Counted from the first letter of the stretch, positions 1-8,938 are shown. The stretch: DNA of 64,000 nucleotides from AC-32 sp963813435 (GCA_963813435.1 CAWEYY010000002.1:62001-126000); one strand, 5' to 3'. Notes: generated by a model from the letters alone, not told the origin. Program-made: numbers and translations.

Positions 1-218
1 CGCTTCTGCAGGTACTGCAGGAACCGGCGACGGCGCCCGACGAGCTTGAGCAGCCCGCGGCGCGAATGGTGGTCCTTCGGGTGGCTACGAAGGTGCTCCG
101 TGAGCTCGTTGATCCGGGCGGTCAAGAGCGCGACCTGCACCTGGGCCGAGCCGGTGTCGGTGCCGCTGCGGCCGTGCTTGCCGACGATCTCCTGCTTCGC
201 TTCCTTGGTGAGGGTCAA
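1..218 (-). CDS. rpsO: 30S ribosomal protein S15, 3' end cut by the window edge
   Basis: S15 binds the 16S rRNA central domain early in 30S assembly. The visible 72 residues contain the family signature DTGSAQVQVALLTARI followed by HPKDHHSRRGLL, near-identical in bacterial S15 proteins. The TTG start at 218 is chosen because AAGGAGG lies 5-6 bases upstream and the resulting MTLTKEAKQEIV aligns with S15 N-termini; no ATG or GTG fits. It is the last visible member of the minus-strand rimP-nusA-infB-truB-ribF cluster but is separated from ribF by an opposite-strand gene, so it probably has its own promoter. The C-terminal ~17 residues lie outside the window. Confidence 0.95.
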   Translation of the reverse strand, partial: MTLTKEAKQEIVGKHGRSGTDTGSAQVQVALLTARINELTEHLRSHPKDHHSRRGLLKLVGRRRRFLQYLQK

Positions 219-272
219 ACTGCCTCCTTCTACATGACTCCGCAGTCCAAGCGCGCCGCGGGGAAGCACCTG

Positions 273-327
273 CGAACGGCTGAGACTGCGGTCTCGGAGA
301 AGGGTAGCAGGCGGGCTGTGGCCCGCC
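273..327 (-). other. two hairpins in the rpsO upstream region
   Basis: Upstream of rpsO lie a 7-bp stem (GGCGGGC and GCCCGCC around TGTG, 310-327) and a smaller one (GAGAC and GTCTC around TGCG, about 283-296). rpsO leaders in several phyla fold into structures bound by S15 for feedback control, so a regulatory leader is possible. Nothing specific to S15 recognition was identified and the transcript start is unknown. The rest of 219-456 holds no ORF I can support. Confidence 0.3.
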
Positions 328-456
328 GGTTCGGCCGCCGACCGCCAGGTCGGGCGCAGACCCGGAGGCCACCAACCTCCTCCCCACCGCGAGCGTAACG
401 AGGAAACGCGCACGCGTGGGAGACGGGACCGCGCCGAAATCGTCACGATTCATCCC

Positions 457-1836
457 GTGCAGGCGGCGGTAGCAGCGGGGCACCCGGCCACGGTCGAGGT
501 CGGCATCGAGATCCTCGAGGACGGGGGCTCGGCCGCCGACGCCGCCGTTGCCGCATCGCTCGCGTCGTGCGTCGCCGAGACCGTGATGACCGGCTTGCTC
601 GGCGGGGGCCACGGCCTCTACTTCGACGCGCCGACCGGCCGCGCGCGCACCCTCGACTGCTTCGTCGCGATCCCGGGCCTCGGGAGAGAGCCGCGGCACG
701 CGGAGCTCCTCGAGCTCGACATCGTGTTCGGAAACGCGCTCGTGCACTACTCCGTCGGCATCGCCTCCTGCGGCGTCCCGGGGCTTCCCGCCGGGCTTGC
801 TGAGCTCCACAAAGAGCACGGACACCTCCCCTGGCAGCGGCTCGTCGAGCCCGCGCTGCGGCTGGCCGCGGACGGCGTCGACTTCCCGCCGGCGCATGCG
901 GCGTGCCTTGCGATGCTCGAGCCGGTCATGACGATGAACGAGGGCGCTCGCATCTACGCGCCGGAGGGCGAGTTGCTCCCGGCGGGCGCGCACCTCGTCC
1001 AGCCGGGCCTCGTGGCTGCGCTCGAGCTGGTCGCCGAAGAGGGCCCGCGGAGCGCCTACGACGGCACGCTCGGCGAAGCCCTGCTCGAGCTGATGGACGA
1101 GCGCGACGGGCTCGTCACGCGCGCCGACCTCGACCGCTACGAGGCCCGCTGGTCGGACCCGGTCGAGGTCTCCTTCGCCGGGAAGCGCTTCCTGACGCGC
1201 GGCGGGCTGTCCGATCTCGCGGAGCTGCTCGCGGGGCTTCCGCGACTTCAGGGGCTCCGCCCCGCCGAGCGCGCGCTCGTGCTCGCCCGCACGCTCGACG
1301 GCCCCGACAGCGTGGGCGACACGACGAACCTCACGGTCGTGGACGCCGAGGGCAGCGCGTGTGTCCTGACGACGAGCCTCGGCCTCGGCTCCGGCGACTT
1401 CGTCCCCGGCTTCGACCTGCACCTGAACAGCATGCTCGGCGAGACCGACCTGATCCGCGGCCCGCTCGAGCCGGGCGAGCGGATGGGGAGCATGATGGCG
1501 CCGAGCCTCGCGCTGGACGGCGACGGCGTCGCGTTCGCCGCCGGCGCGGCCGGAGGAACACGCCTCCGCAGCGCGATGCTCCAGGTCGTCTCGGGCACCC
1601 TCGACGAGGGGCTCGACGTGCAGGTGGCCGTGGAGCGCCAGCGGCTCCACCCTGCGGACGGCCTCGTCAACCTCGAGGAGGGGTTCGAGCCGGAGGTCGC
1701 CGACGCGCTCCAAGACGCCGGGTACGAGGTCCGCGCCTGGGACACGCGGCACCACTACTTCGGCGGCGTCAGCGCGGTGACGCGAACCGGCTGCGCAGGC
1801 GATCCACGGCGAAGCGGGGCCGCGCGGGCGCTCTAG
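457..1836 (+). CDS. gamma-glutamyltransferase family protein
   Basis: A member of the gamma-glutamyltranspeptidase Ntn-hydrolase family, which transfers or hydrolyses gamma-glutamyl groups of glutathione-like compounds. Family landmarks are DGGSAADAAVAASLASCV near the N-terminus, GLLGGGHGLYFD, and the autocleavage/nucleophile region DTTNLTVVD about two thirds along, where the second Thr would become the N-terminal nucleophile of the small subunit. Downstream GERMGSMMAPSLALDG matches the conserved small-subunit loop. At 459 residues it is shorter than classical GGT (about 550) and has no signal peptide, so it may be cytoplasmic. It starts with GTG and lies on the strand opposite to ribF and rpsO, overlapping the end of ribF by 4 bases; it looks inserted into a conserved operon. 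Confidence 0.85.
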   Translation: MQAAVAAGHPATVEVGIEILEDGGSAADAAVAASLASCVAETVMTGLLGGGHGLYFDAPTGRARTLDCFVAIPGLGREPRHAELLELDIVFGNALVHYSVGIASCGVPGLPAGLAELHKEHGHLPWQRLVEPALRLAADGVDFPPAHAACLAMLEPVMTMNEGARIYAPEGELLPAGAHLVQPGLVAALELVAEEGPRSAYDGTLGEALLELMDERDGLVTRADLDRYEARWSDPVEVSFAGKRFLTRGGLSDLAELLAGLPRLQGLRPAERALVLARTLDGPDSVGDTTNLTVVDAEGSACVLTTSLGLGSGDFVPGFDLHLNSMLGETDLIRGPLEPGERMGSMMAPSLALDGDGVAFAAGAAGGTRLRSAMLQVVSGTLDEGLDVQVAVERQRLHPADGLVNLEEGFEPEVADALQDAGYEVRAWDTRHHYFGGVSAVTRTGCAGDPRRSGAARAL

Positions 1837-2699
1837 CCCGGCGGCTCGACTGCGCGCGTCTCCTCCACATCGCTCGCGATCTGCGCGACGAGCTCCTCCT
1901 CGCTCTCGAACTGCGCCTCGTCGCGCAGCCGCCGCCAGAGCTGGACGACCAGCCGCTCGCCGTAGAGGTCGCCGTCGAAGTCGAGCAGATGTGCCTCGAC
2001 GCGCCGCTCCGCACCGCCGTAATGCGGGTTCGTGCCGATCGAGATCGCCGCGCGGTGGTCCAGCACGGCGCCCGCGTAGATCCCGTACGCAGGCACCAAC
2101 AGGCGCGGATCGAGGCGCAGGTTCGCGGTCGGGAACCCGAGCGCGTCGCCGCGCGCATCCCCGGCGACCACCAGCCCGTCGAGCTCCGGAGGCCGGCCGA
2201 GAAGCCTGGCCGCGCGCTCGATCTCGCCTCCGCGCACGAGGTCGCGGATCCTGCTCGACGACACGCCCTCGACGAGCGGGACCGCGCGCGCGTCGATGCC
2301 GAGCTCGCGCAGCGTCTCCAGGTCGCCGGCGCGGCCCTGGCCGAAGCGGAAGTTCCCTCCGGCCACCACGACCTCGGCTCCGAGCGGGCGCAAGACCCGC
2401 TCCACGAACTCCTCAGGGCTCTGCTGCGAGAACGCGTGGTCGAACTCAACCACGAGCGCTTCCGGGATCCCCGCGTCTCCCATCAGCTCGAGACGCCGTT
2501 CCAGCGTCGTCAGGAGCTCGACCTCGTAGCCGAACGCGATGCGCGGATGGGGCTCGAAGGTGACGGCGGTCGCGAGGAGGCCCGCGGCCTGGGCGGCGGC
2601 GAGCACGGCCCGGTGGCCGAGGTGGACGCCGTCGAAGGTCCCGATCGCCAGGGCACGCGGCCGAAGCTCCAGCTCGCCCGGGGTGTGCGCGACCTTCAC
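1833..2699 (-). CDS. ribF: bifunctional riboflavin kinase / FAD synthetase
   Basis: Phosphorylates riboflavin to FMN and adenylates FMN to FAD. The N-terminal nucleotidyltransferase domain has GTFDGVHLGH at residues 20-29 and the SSSRIR motif at 147-152. The C-terminal riboflavin-kinase domain begins near residue 170 with GFPTAN at 188-193, binding Mg-ATP, and ends in the typical ELVAQIASD helix. The length of 288 residues is slightly short for RibF (about 310) but both domains are complete. It starts 4 bases inside the end of truB, so the two are translationally coupled. Confidence 0.96.
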   Translation of the reverse strand: MKVAHTPGELELRPRALAIGTFDGVHLGHRAVLAAAQAAGLLATAVTFEPHPRIAFGYEVELLTTLERRLELMGDAGIPEALVVEFDHAFSQQSPEEFVERVLRPLGAEVVVAGGNFRFGQGRAGDLETLRELGIDARAVPLVEGVSSSRIRDLVRGGEIERAARLLGRPPELDGLVVAGDARGDALGFPTANLRLDPRLLVPAYGIYAGAVLDHRAAISIGTNPHYGGAERRVEAHLLDFDGDLYGERLVVQLWRRLRDEAQFESEEELVAQIASDVEETRAVEPPG

Positions 2700-3355
2700 G
2701 CGCCGATCCTCGCCAGCGCCTCGTCCGGCGGGACGAGCCGCTCCGGGTCCGCCTCGCCCACGTCGAACGGCCCCACCTCCGTGCGACGCAACGTCGTGCA
2801 GTGCCCGCCCAGCTCGTCGGCTATGGAGCGCACGTACGTACCGGAGCTGACGCGCAGGTCGAGCCGCGCGACGCCGCTCTCGTACGAGACGATCTCCAGC
2901 TCGTCGACCCGCGAGCGGCGGATCGGCATCTCGACCTCCTCGCCGCGGCGGTGCAGCCGGTAGGCGCGCTCGCCGCCGATCTTCACCGCCGAGGCCGCCG
3001 GGACCCGCAGCTCGACCTCACCGCGCAGGGCCGCGACGCGCCGCTCGAGCTCCTCGTCGTCCGGCGGATCCAGGCGCTCGACGATCTCGCCCTCCCGGTC
3101 GCCGGTGTCCGTGCGCGCGGCCAGGTTGACGTCCGTTAGGTAGCGCTTGTCGAGCCCGACGAAGCTCGAGGCGAGCTTCGTCGCCGCCCCGGACAGAACC
3201 AGCAGTAACCCCGTTGCGAACGGGTCGAGCGTTCCCGCGTGGCCGGTGCGCGCGCCGGTGCGCCGCCGCACCTCGGCCACGATCGCGAACGATGACGTGC
3301 CCTCCGGCTTGTCGATCAGGAACAGCCCGCTCGGGCTAAGCGCCCGGGGCGGCAC
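2696..3355 (-). CDS. truB: tRNA pseudouridine(55) synthase
   Basis: Makes pseudouridine 55 in the T-loop of tRNAs. The N-terminal FLIDKPEGTSSF and GHAGTLDPFATGLL motifs are diagnostic; D44 in TLDP is the expected catalytic aspartate. The mid-protein KRYLTDVNLAARTDTGD segment and YVRSIADELG near the end are also conserved. At 219 residues it is shorter than E. coli TruB (314) and lacks the C-terminal PUA-like domain, as in many actinobacteria. GTG start at 3355, inside the last 20 bases of nrnA; its end overlaps the ribF start by 4 bases. Confidence 0.94.
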   Translation of the reverse strand: MPPRALSPSGLFLIDKPEGTSSFAIVAEVRRRTGARTGHAGTLDPFATGLLLVLSGAATKLASSFVGLDKRYLTDVNLAARTDTGDREGEIVERLDPPDDEELERRVAALRGEVELRVPAASAVKIGGERAYRLHRRGEEVEMPIRRSRVDELEIVSYESGVARLDLRVSSGTYVRSIADELGGHCTTLRRTEVGPFDVGEADPERLVPPDEALARIGA

Positions 3356-4340
3356 GAACGAACTCGTCGTGGATGAACCGCGTGATCTCCTCGATCGAGG
3401 CGTCGCTGGAGAAGCCCGCCGCCTGGCGGTGGCCGCCCCCGCCCGACTTGCGCGCGATGGCAGAGACGTCCAGCTCGTCCGTGCTCGCGCGCAGGCTCAC
3501 GCGGCGCGCAGGCCCGCCTGCTCCCGGCGGCTCGCGGATCAGTGCGACCATTTCCGCGCCCTTGGCCGCGCGCAGGTAGTTGATCAGGCCCTCCGAGTAT
3601 GCCTCGGGCGCGTTGAGCTCCGTGAAGTCGCTGCGGAGGATGTACGAGACCACGAGCTGCCCGCCCTCGTAGACCTGCGCCCGCTCGAGCACCCGCGCCA
3701 GGAGCTTCAGCTTCGCGAACTCGATCGACTCGTAGACGACCTGGAACACGTGGTGGACGTCGGCGCCAGCGTCGACCAGCTCCGCCGCGAGCCGGAACGC
3801 CTTCGCCGTCGTGTTCGTGTACGCGAACTGGCCCGTGTCTGTAACGAGGGCGACGTAGAGCGCCTCCGCGATCTCGGGCGTCAGCTTCACGTCGAGCTCG
3901 GCGAGGAGGTCGCGCAGCACCTCGCTCGTGGACGAGGCGTCGGCGACAACCACGTTCACGTCGCCGAAGCGGGTGTTGTCCTGGTGATGGTCGATGTTCA
4001 CGGTCAACGGGGCGTCGTCGACGAATGCGGTGTCCAGGCCGATCCGCTCCCGGTTCGCGCAGTCGAGCGCCACCAGCACGCGCTCGCCCGCGTCCGGCGG
4101 CAGCTCCCGCCTCAGGTCGTCCAGCGGCATGAAGCCGTACTCCTTCGGCAGCGGCGCCTCGCCCGAGAGGTACATCGCGATGTCCTTTCCGAGCGACTCG
4201 AGGCCGAGCTTGGCCGCCAGCAACGAGCCGAGGGCGTCGCCGTCGGGGCTCTCGTGGGTGACGAGAAGGAAGCGGTCGTGAGAGCGGAGTGCGCCCGCGA
4301 CCGCCTTCAGATCGTCACTCGTCGTTTGGGGCGAGTTCAT
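3336..4340 (-). CDS. nrnA: DHH-family nanoRNase / pAp phosphatase
   Basis: A DHH/DHHA1 phosphoesterase that degrades 2-5 nt RNAs and dephosphorylates 3'-phosphoadenosine 5'-phosphate. Metal-binding motifs are in order: THESPDGDALGS (residues 28-39), VALDCANRE, the name-giving IDHHQDN, and VTDTGQF. The C-terminal DHHA1 substrate-binding loop is SGGGGHRQAAGF. The length of 334 is normal. ATG start at 4340; it overlaps the rbfA end by 26 bases and the truB start by 20. Placement between rbfA and truB is the standard Gram-positive arrangement. Confidence 0.95.
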   Translation of the reverse strand: MNSPQTTSDDLKAVAGALRSHDRFLLVTHESPDGDALGSLLAAKLGLESLGKDIAMYLSGEAPLPKEYGFMPLDDLRRELPPDAGERVLVALDCANRERIGLDTAFVDDAPLTVNIDHHQDNTRFGDVNVVVADASSTSEVLRDLLAELDVKLTPEIAEALYVALVTDTGQFAYTNTTAKAFRLAAELVDAGADVHHVFQVVYESIEFAKLKLLARVLERAQVYEGGQLVVSYILRSDFTELNAPEAYSEGLINYLRAAKGAEMVALIREPPGAGGPARRVSLRASTDELDVSAIARKSGGGGHRQAAGFSSDASIEEITRFIHDEFVRAAPGA

Positions 4341-4659
4341 CGATCAGTTGGGTCATGCGGACGCCGCGCTCGACCGTCGGATCGTACTCGAACGTCAGTT
4401 GAGGGGTCCGCTTCATGCGCAGCTCACGTGCGAGGCGTGCCTGCAGGACGCCGTGCGCCGCCGCGAGGCCCGCGAGGGTCGCGGTCCGCTTCCGCTCGGT
4501 CCCGAGGACGCTCACGAAGACGGTTGCCTGGCGCAGGTCGGGCGAGGTCTCGACGCCGGTCACGGTCACGAACCCGACGCGCGGGTCCTTCAGCTCGCCG
4601 AGGCCCTCGGAGATCACCTCACGCAGTGCTTCGTTGACGCGGCGCATGCGTTCGCTCAT
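4315..4659 (-). CDS. rbfA: 30S ribosome-binding factor A
   Basis: A KH-fold factor that helps mature the 30S subunit and the 16S 5' end. Diagnostic text includes RVNEALREVISEGLGELKDPR, VTVTGVETSPDLRQATVFVSVLG and the basic C-terminal RTPQLTFEYDPTVERG. The ATG at 4659 gives MSERMRRVNEALRE, which aligns with RbfA N-termini; an in-frame TTG at 4686 would add nine residues and cannot be excluded. The protein is about 114 residues, near the family norm. It is separated from DUF503 and infB by a plus-strand gene, so it may have its own promoter. Confidence 0.93.
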   Translation of the reverse strand: MSERMRRVNEALREVISEGLGELKDPRVGFVTVTGVETSPDLRQATVFVSVLGTERKRTATLAGLAAAHGVLQARLARELRMKRTPQLTFEYDPTVERGVRMTQLIDELAPNDE

Positions 4660-4717
4660 ACGGGTATTGAATCGCGTCCCCGCCAACTCCGGCGGGCCCG
4701 GAGCGTCCTAGCTGGCA

Positions 4718-5959
4718 GTGGCGCGGCGACTCTTCCTCGCTGTCGTGCTGGCGGCCGTGACGGCGACCGTGGCGCACGCGGCGGCCGGAAAGGTCAAGCC
4801 CTCGCATTTCTCGGTGCTCGGCCATGCCGACCCGGCGGGCGGGTACAGCGGCGACGTCGTCGGCGAACGCCACTTCGCCTACCTCTCCAGCCACCGCGGC
4901 AAGGCCGACTGCCCGGCGCAGGGCGTCCGCGTGTACGACATCGCCAACCCGCGCAAGCCGCGCAGGATCTCGACGTTCGGGCGCATCACGGGCACGTGGA
5001 CCGAGAAGACGATCGTCAGGCGGGTGCACACCTCCGGGTTCGACGGCGTCCTTGCCGTCACGAGCGTCCAGGCCTGCGAGAACGGCTTCGGCGGCTTCGC
5101 GCTCTACGACGTGACCCGACCGGCCCACCCGCGCGTGCTCGCGCTCGTCCCCACCGAGCCGCGCGGCTCCCACGAGATCTGGCTTGCGACCGCGCGCGGC
5201 CACGCCTGGGTCTACACCGCCGAGGCCGCGGCCGAGTTCTCGATCGAGCCGAACTCGTTCGGGTTCCACATCTACGACGTCTCGCACCCGCGCGCCCCGG
5301 TCGAGGTCGGCGGTTGGAGCGCCTGCAAGGAGCTGCACCTGTGCAGCCCGCTCTCCCCTCCGCCCGGAATGGACGAGCGCATCCTCGTCCACTCCGTGAT
5401 CACGAACGCGGCCGCGACCCGCGCGTACCTCTCGTACTGGAACCTCGGGACGGTGATCCTCGACGTCTCCAACCCGGCCAAGCCGCGCTACCTCGGCCGG
5501 ACGGCCAAGGGCCAGGGGAACGCGCACTCGGCCTGGCTGATGTCGGGCGGGAAGGTCCTTCTGGAGACGCACGAGACCGTCCGCGGCCGCCCGGTCGTCT
5601 GGAACATCGCCGACCCGGCGCACCCTGTGAGACTCGCCACCGTGCGGCTGCCGTACAGGCTCGGGCCCGGCGGCACCTTCACCGGCCTCCCGCTGGACGA
5701 CAGCGTCCACGACCCGAAGGCCATCGGCCGCTACGCCTACTTCTCGTGGTACGGCCAGGGCGTCGCGCTCTTCGACCTCAAGAACCCGGGCAAGCCCAGG
5801 TACGTGACGCGCTTCCGGCCGGTGCCCGCGCGCGACCGCCACGGACTGCTCTGCCCGGGCGGCACGTGCACGGCCGTGTGGGGCGTCTTCGTGATGCCGA
5901 AGGTCGTGCTCGCCTCCGACTTGAACAGCGGGCTCTGGGTGCTCAGTCGTCCAAGGTGA
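4718..5959 (+). CDS. secreted LVIVD-repeat beta-propeller protein
   Basis: A predicted exported protein of unknown substrate. It begins with a signal peptide (basic MARRL, hydrophobic core, AHA cleavage region around residue 21), then repeats of the LVIVD type typified by VRVYDIANPRKPR, FALYDVTRPAHPR, FHIYDVSHPRAP, VILDVSNPAKPRYLG and VALFDLKNPGKPRYV. Such repeats build beta-propellers in surface-associated or secreted proteins of actinobacteria and archaea. Cysteine pairs (for example CKELHLC) could form disulfides outside the cell. GTG start. It lies on the opposite strand inside the infB-rbfA operon and its end overlaps the DUF503 end by 17 bases. The family assignment is firm; the role is not known. 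Confidence 0.85.
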   Translation: MARRLFLAVVLAAVTATVAHAAAGKVKPSHFSVLGHADPAGGYSGDVVGERHFAYLSSHRGKADCPAQGVRVYDIANPRKPRRISTFGRITGTWTEKTIVRRVHTSGFDGVLAVTSVQACENGFGGFALYDVTRPAHPRVLALVPTEPRGSHEIWLATARGHAWVYTAEAAAEFSIEPNSFGFHIYDVSHPRAPVEVGGWSACKELHLCSPLSPPPGMDERILVHSVITNAAATRAYLSYWNLGTVILDVSNPAKPRYLGRTAKGQGNAHSAWLMSGGKVLLETHETVRGRPVVWNIADPAHPVRLATVRLPYRLGPGGTFTGLPLDDSVHDPKAIGRYAYFSWYGQGVALFDLKNPGKPRYVTRFRPVPARDRHGLLCPGGTCTAVWGVFVMPKVVLASDLNSGLWVLSRPR

Positions 5960-6242
5960 CGACCTCGCGCTCGGCGCGGCCGAGCTCGAAGGCCTGCCCC
6001 GCGAGATAGCGCTCCGCCCCGTCCAGGAGCTCCTGGAGCTCGCGGTGGCCGCGAGCGACGCACGAGAGCGTCAGCCGCGAGCGCTGCCAGAGCTCGTGGT
6101 GGTCGACCTCCGCGACCGACGCGCCGAACCGCCGCTGCAGCTGCGCCTTCACCGACAGCAGCTCCTTCCGCTTCCCCTTCAGCGAGCCGTTCTCGGGGAA
6201 GTGCAGCTCGACCGAGAGGATCCCGACGTACCCGCTGCCCAT
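5943..6242 (-). CDS. DUF503 / YlxP-like protein
   Basis: A small protein of the DUF503 (YlxP) family, whose genes usually sit between infB and rbfA as here. The hallmark is the N-terminal beta strand followed by SLKGKRKELLSVKAQLQRRF and then VAEVDHHELWQRSRL. Its function is not established; location implies a link to 30S biogenesis. ATG start at 6242; 99 residues is normal. It ends inside the 3' end of the convergent LVIVD gene, which separates it from rbfA. Confidence 0.9.
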   Translation of the reverse strand: MGSGYVGILSVELHFPENGSLKGKRKELLSVKAQLQRRFGASVAEVDHHELWQRSRLTLSCVARGHRELQELLDGAERYLAGQAFELGRAEREVVTLDD

Positions 6243-6260
6243 ACGCCCATTCTGACCCCG

Positions 6261-6284
6261 TACGACCGTCCGATTGCGGTCGTA
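6261..6284. promoter_or_regulatory. 8-bp perfect inverted repeat in a divergent intergenic region
   Basis: TACGACCG, an 8-base spacer, then CGGTCGTA. It lies in the 82-base gap between the divergently read DUF503 gene and the membrane-protein gene at 6325, where an operator or an RNA hairpin would act on either. No regulator is encoded next to it. Confidence 0.4.
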
Positions 6285-6324
6285 GGCTCCCGGCCGGCGT
6301 CAACCCTGCGAGCAAGGAGAGGAC

Positions 6325-6981
6325 ATGGAGAAGTGGGCTCGGTGGTCACCCGTGAGCGGCGTGGTGTTCGTCGCGCTGTGGGTCGCGGCGTTCGTGATCA
6401 CGAACAACACCCCGGAGAGCAGCGACTCGGACACGAGCATCGTCGACTACTACAACCAGAGCGGTCACCGCACGCGGGACATTGCGGCGCTCTTCTGCGT
6501 CCTCGCCGGTGCCCTGTTCTTCGTCTGGTTCCTGTCTGCGCTGCGTTCGCGTCTCGCGCGCGCCGAGGGAAAGGCCGGCGGATTGACGGCCGCAGCCTTC
6601 GGGGCGGGTCTCGTGTCCGCCACCCTCTGGTTCTCCGCTGCGGCCCTCTTCGTCTCGCCCAGCATGGCGCGTTCCGACACGAGCAAGTTCCAGCTCGACG
6701 CCAACACCTTCAGGATCCTGAACGACCTCGGCTACACGCTCTGGTTCGGCGGGACGACGATCGCGGCCGTGACGGTGATCGCGACGGCACTTCTCAGCCT
6801 GCGGGCCGGGCCGCTGCCGAAATGGCTCGCGTGGTTGAGCTTCCTCGTCGCGCTGACGATGCTCGTCGCCTTCGTGTTCATCCCGATCCTGATCTGGCTC
6901 GGGTGGGTGCTCGTCGTGAGCATCGTTCTGATCTGGAAGCACGACACGCCCGCGGACGCGCCGCCGACGATGGCTACGTAG
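6325..6981 (+). CDS. multi-pass membrane protein, unknown function
   Basis: About six hydrophobic stretches (residues roughly 9-26, 52-70, 90-112, 139-160, 171-192 and 193-208) indicate an integral membrane protein with both short ends in the cytoplasm. It resembles actinobacterial hypothetical proteins of about 220 residues with the loop NDLGYTLWFGGTTIAAV; I do not recognise a characterised family. The start is well supported by AAGGAGAGG seven bases before the ATG. It is an opposite-strand insertion in the translation operon, and its end overlaps the end of infB by 8 bases. Confidence 0.75.
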   Translation: MEKWARWSPVSGVVFVALWVAAFVITNNTPESSDSDTSIVDYYNQSGHRTRDIAALFCVLAGALFFVWFLSALRSRLARAEGKAGGLTAAAFGAGLVSATLWFSAAALFVSPSMARSDTSKFQLDANTFRILNDLGYTLWFGGTTIAAVTVIATALLSLRAGPLPKWLAWLSFLVALTMLVAFVFIPILIWLGWVLVVSIVLIWKHDTPADAPPTMAT

Positions 6982-8938
6982 CCGCGGAGGCCGGCGTCTC
7001 GAGGTCGGTGCGCTCCACCTCGCGCGTCTCGTAGACCTCGAGCACGTCGCCTTCCTTCACGTCGTTGAAGCCGTCGAGGAGGATGCCGCACTCAAACCCC
7101 TCCTCGACCTCGCGGACGTCGTCCTTGAACCGCTTGAGCTGCGAGATGCGGGTCTCGTAGATGACGGTGCCGTCGCGGACGACGCGGACGCTCGCGCCGC
7201 GGCGAACGGTGCCGTTGGTGACGTAGGAGCCCGCGATCGTGCCGAGGCGCGAGACGCGGAACAGCGCCCGAACCTCGACCTCGCCGATCGTCTCCTCGGT
7301 GCGCACCGGCTTGAGCATCCCGACGAGGGCCTGCTCGATGTCGTCGGTCAGCTGGTAGATGACGCGGTAGGTGCGGATCTCGACGCCCTCGCGGTCGGCC
7401 AAGGCGCGCGCCTCGGCGTTCGGCCGGACATTGAAGCCGACGACCATCGCGTTCGAGGCCGAGGCGAGCATGATGTCGTTCTCGGTGATACCGCCCACGC
7501 CCTCGTGGATCACGTTGACGCGGACCTCGGCGTGCTGGATCTTCTGGAGCTCGGAGATCGCCGCCTCGACAGACCCGACCACGTCTCCCTTGAGCACGAG
7601 GTTGAGGTCCTGGACCGCACCCTCCTGGATCTGCTCGTAGAGCGACTCGAGCGAGACACCCGTGTGGCGCTGCGCGAGCTGCTCGCGGCGCAGGCGCTCT
7701 CCGCGGGCCTGAGCGTAGGAGCGCGCCTGCCGCTCGTTCTCGACCACGCGCGCCTGCTCCCCTGCGGGCGGCGGCTGGTCGAAGCCGAGGATCTCGACCG
7801 GGTCGCCCGGCCCAGCGTCCATGACCTTCTCTCCGTGGAAGTCGTAGAGCGCGCGCACCTTGCCCCAGGCGTCGCCGGCCACGATCGCGTCGCCGACGCG
7901 GAGCGTGCCGCGGTGGACGAGCATCGTCGCCGCCGGGCCGCGGCCCACGTCCAGGCGCGACTCGATGATCGGGCCCGACGCCTCGGCGTGCGGGTTGGCG
8001 GTCAGCTCGAGCTCGGCGTCCGCGACGAGCAGGACGCGCTCGAGGAGGTCGTCGAGGCCCTCGGACTGCTTGGCCGAGACCTCCGAGAACTGCGTCGTGC
8101 CGCCCCATTCCTCCGGCTGGAGGCCCTCGGTGGCGAGCTCGTTGCGCACGCGGTCGGCGTTCGCGTCAGGGAGGTCGACCTTGTTGACGGCGACGACGAT
8201 CGGCACCTCGGCCGCGCGCGCATGGGAGATCGACTCGCGCGTCTGCGGCATCACGCCGTCGTCGGCTGCGACCACGAGCACGGCGATGTCCGTCACCTTC
8301 GCGCCGCGGGCGCGCATGGCCGTGAACGCCTCGTGCCCCGGTGTGTCGAGGAAGGTCAGCTTCCGGTTGTTGTGTTGCACCTGGTAGGCGCCGATGTGCT
8401 GCGTGATCCCGCCCGCCTCGGTCTCGACGACGGCCGACTTCCGGATCGCGTCGAGCAGGGTCGTCTTGCCGTGGTCGACGTGGCCCATGATCGTGACGAC
8501 CGGCGGGCGGGCCTCGAGATCGGCCTGATCGTCCTCGTAGACCTCCGGCTCGAGCTCCTCGTCGGCCGCGTGCTTGATCGTGATCTCCCGGCCGGTCTCG
8601 GCGGCCATCAGCTCGACCTCCTCGTCGGAGAGCGACTGGGTCGCCGTCTTCGGCGCGCCGAGCGCCATCAGGATCTTGATGATCTCGGGCATCGGCTTGC
8701 CGAGGGCCTGCGAGAGGTCCTTGACGGTCACGCCCGACTCGACCGTGACGGGCCCGGTCGGCTGGACGACCTCGCGCGGCGTCTTCGGCCGCGCCTCTGC
8801 CCGCTCGCGGGCCTGGCGCGCGTTCTCGCGCGGCCGTGCCGCACCGGTGTCGATCACGACCCGGCGCTTGCGGCCGCCCGGGGGCGCGCCCTGGCGGGGC
8901 CTGATCGGACGGTTTGGCCTGTTCGGACGGTCAGCCAT
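6974..8938 (-). CDS. infB: translation initiation factor IF-2
   Basis: The GTPase that delivers initiator tRNA and joins ribosomal subunits. It has a short basic N-terminal region, the IF2-N domain around residues 68-125, then the G domain with GHVDHGKT at 152-159, LDTPGHE at 197-203 and the NKVD specificity motif. Domains II, III and IV follow, including the conserved VRPNAEARALADREGVEIRTY segment and the FECGILLDGFNDVKEGD end. At 654 residues it is a short form lacking the long repeat-rich N-terminus of many actinobacterial IF-2 proteins. ATG start overlaps the ylxR end by 8 bases. Confidence 0.97.
   Translation of the reverse strand: MADRPNRPNRPIRPRQGAPPGGRKRRVVIDTGAARPRENARQARERAEARPKTPREVVQPTGPVTVESGVTVKDLSQALGKPMPEIIKILMALGAPKTATQSLSDEEVELMAAETGREITIKHAADEELEPEVYEDDQADLEARPPVVTIMGHVDHGKTTLLDAIRKSAVVETEAGGITQHIGAYQVQHNNRKLTFLDTPGHEAFTAMRARGAKVTDIAVLVVAADDGVMPQTRESISHARAAEVPIVVAVNKVDLPDANADRVRNELATEGLQPEEWGGTTQFSEVSAKQSEGLDDLLERVLLVADAELELTANPHAEASGPIIESRLDVGRGPAATMLVHRGTLRVGDAIVAGDAWGKVRALYDFHGEKVMDAGPGDPVEILGFDQPPPAGEQARVVENERQARSYAQARGERLRREQLAQRHTGVSLESLYEQIQEGAVQDLNLVLKGDVVGSVEAAISELQKIQHAEVRVNVIHEGVGGITENDIMLASASNAMVVGFNVRPNAEARALADREGVEIRTYRVIYQLTDDIEQALVGMLKPVRTEETIGEVEVRALFRVSRLGTIAGSYVTNGTVRRGASVRVVRDGTVIYETRISQLKRFKDDVREVEEGFECGILLDGFNDVKEGDVLEVYETREVERTDLETPASAAT

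Noticed and set aside
85..1755. 556-codon minus-strand ORF
   Set aside because: Shadow of the gamma-glutamyltransferase gene, which has the conserved active-site region on the other strand.
903..2963. 686-codon plus-strand ORF
   Set aside because: Arg/Ala-rich out-of-frame translation of gamma-glutamyltransferase and antisense of ribF/truB.
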